From Hyphomicrobiales bacterium (GTDB taxonomy: Bacteria; Pseudomonadota; Alphaproteobacteria; Rhizobiales; JAKIUO01): a stretch of 5,933 nt of DNA. This document shows positions 5,799-5,933 of the stretch, piece by piece. The translations under genes and the position numbers were made by a program. Each line of letters begins with the position of its first letter. The first letter of the stretch is position 1. The notes beneath the pieces were generated by a model that was not told the DNA's origin, ran no database searches, and saw nothing but the letters and a program-made list of their open reading frames with translations. The stretch is taken from NCBI GenBank assembly GCA_027069645.1, contig JALXEI010000152.1:1-5933 (forward strand), given 5' to 3'.

Positions 5799-5933
5799 TT
5801 ACAGCTCTGATTCGTGCAAGGTCGTTTTTCTGCTCACAAACCATTCTCCGTGATTTTTCCAAACGTATTTCACGCTTCGCGACACAGAACAATCACTCGA
5901 AAACAGATCGCTGATATTCATGGAAAGGGGAGC
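5799..5933 (-). CDS. possible 3' end of an unknown minus-strand gene (partial)
   Basis: A frame is open from the right edge to TAA at 5799-5801. From ATG 5921 it would encode 40 aa beginning MNISDLFSSDC and containing VKYVWKNHGEWFVS. No Shine-Dalgarno precedes that ATG (the upstream bases are CCCCTTTCC), so if real it is more likely the C-terminal end of a gene starting outside the window. I do not recognise the sequence, and third-position base use is not distinctive. A chance frame is at least as likely. Confidence 0.2.
   Translation of the reverse strand, partial: APLSMNISDLFSSDCSVSRSVKYVWKNHGEWFVSRKTTLHESEL

Noticed and set aside
1..5933. CRISPR array, insertion sequence, tRNA or phage/defence island
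   Set aside because: No regularly spaced repeats, transposase, terminal inverted repeats or tRNA-like folds were seen on either strand.

Overview
The window comes from an alphaproteobacterium. The left edge holds the first ~110 nt of a 16S rRNA gene on the minus strand, and the protein genes are typical of that class. The 16S 5' end (GGCAGGCCTAACACATGCAAG, read on minus, and a short UUCG-capped helix followed by GUGGCAGACGGGUGAG) fits Alphaproteobacteria, perhaps Hyphomicrobiales or a neighbouring order. Too little 16S is present to name a genus.

Layout. Positions 1-110: 5' end of 16S rRNA, minus strand, running off the left edge. Positions 111 to ~571: a leader of about 460 nt with a clear boxA antitermination motif. 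Positions 578-640: a strong rrn promoter, TTGACC-17 bp-TATAAC, preceded by three A-tracts spaced by roughly one helical turn. Positions ~641-1144: about 500 bp with no convincing gene. It separates the rrn promoter from a plus-strand pair of genes: 1162-3177, a membrane-anchored LysM/M23 peptidoglycan endopeptidase of the MepM type, and 3330-4817, a NYN (PIN-like) nuclease fused to an OST-HTH/LOTUS domain and a C-terminal domain I do not recognise. A hairpin-plus-T-run terminator (4832-4866) lies between this pair and a convergent minus-strand gene (4875-5549). That gene encodes a lipoprotein of the M15A_3/DUF882 (YcbK-like) metallopeptidase family. The right edge carries only a weak, possibly partial, minus-strand reading frame.

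How the parts relate. The M23 and M15-like proteins both act on periplasmic peptidoglycan, one tethered to the inner membrane and one a lipoprotein probably in the outer membrane. Both keep their complete sets of metal and catalytic residues. The NYN-LOTUS protein between them should be cytoplasmic and RNA-directed. Its link to the wall enzymes is positional only. It has its own good ribosome binding site and a 152-bp upstream gap containing a hairpin and a weak candidate promoter, so it may be transcribed partly on its own.

The window looks like chromosomal housekeeping sequence. I see no insertion sequence, CRISPR array, tRNA or phage gene. The least-described item is the NYN-LOTUS protein with its extra C-terminal domain.
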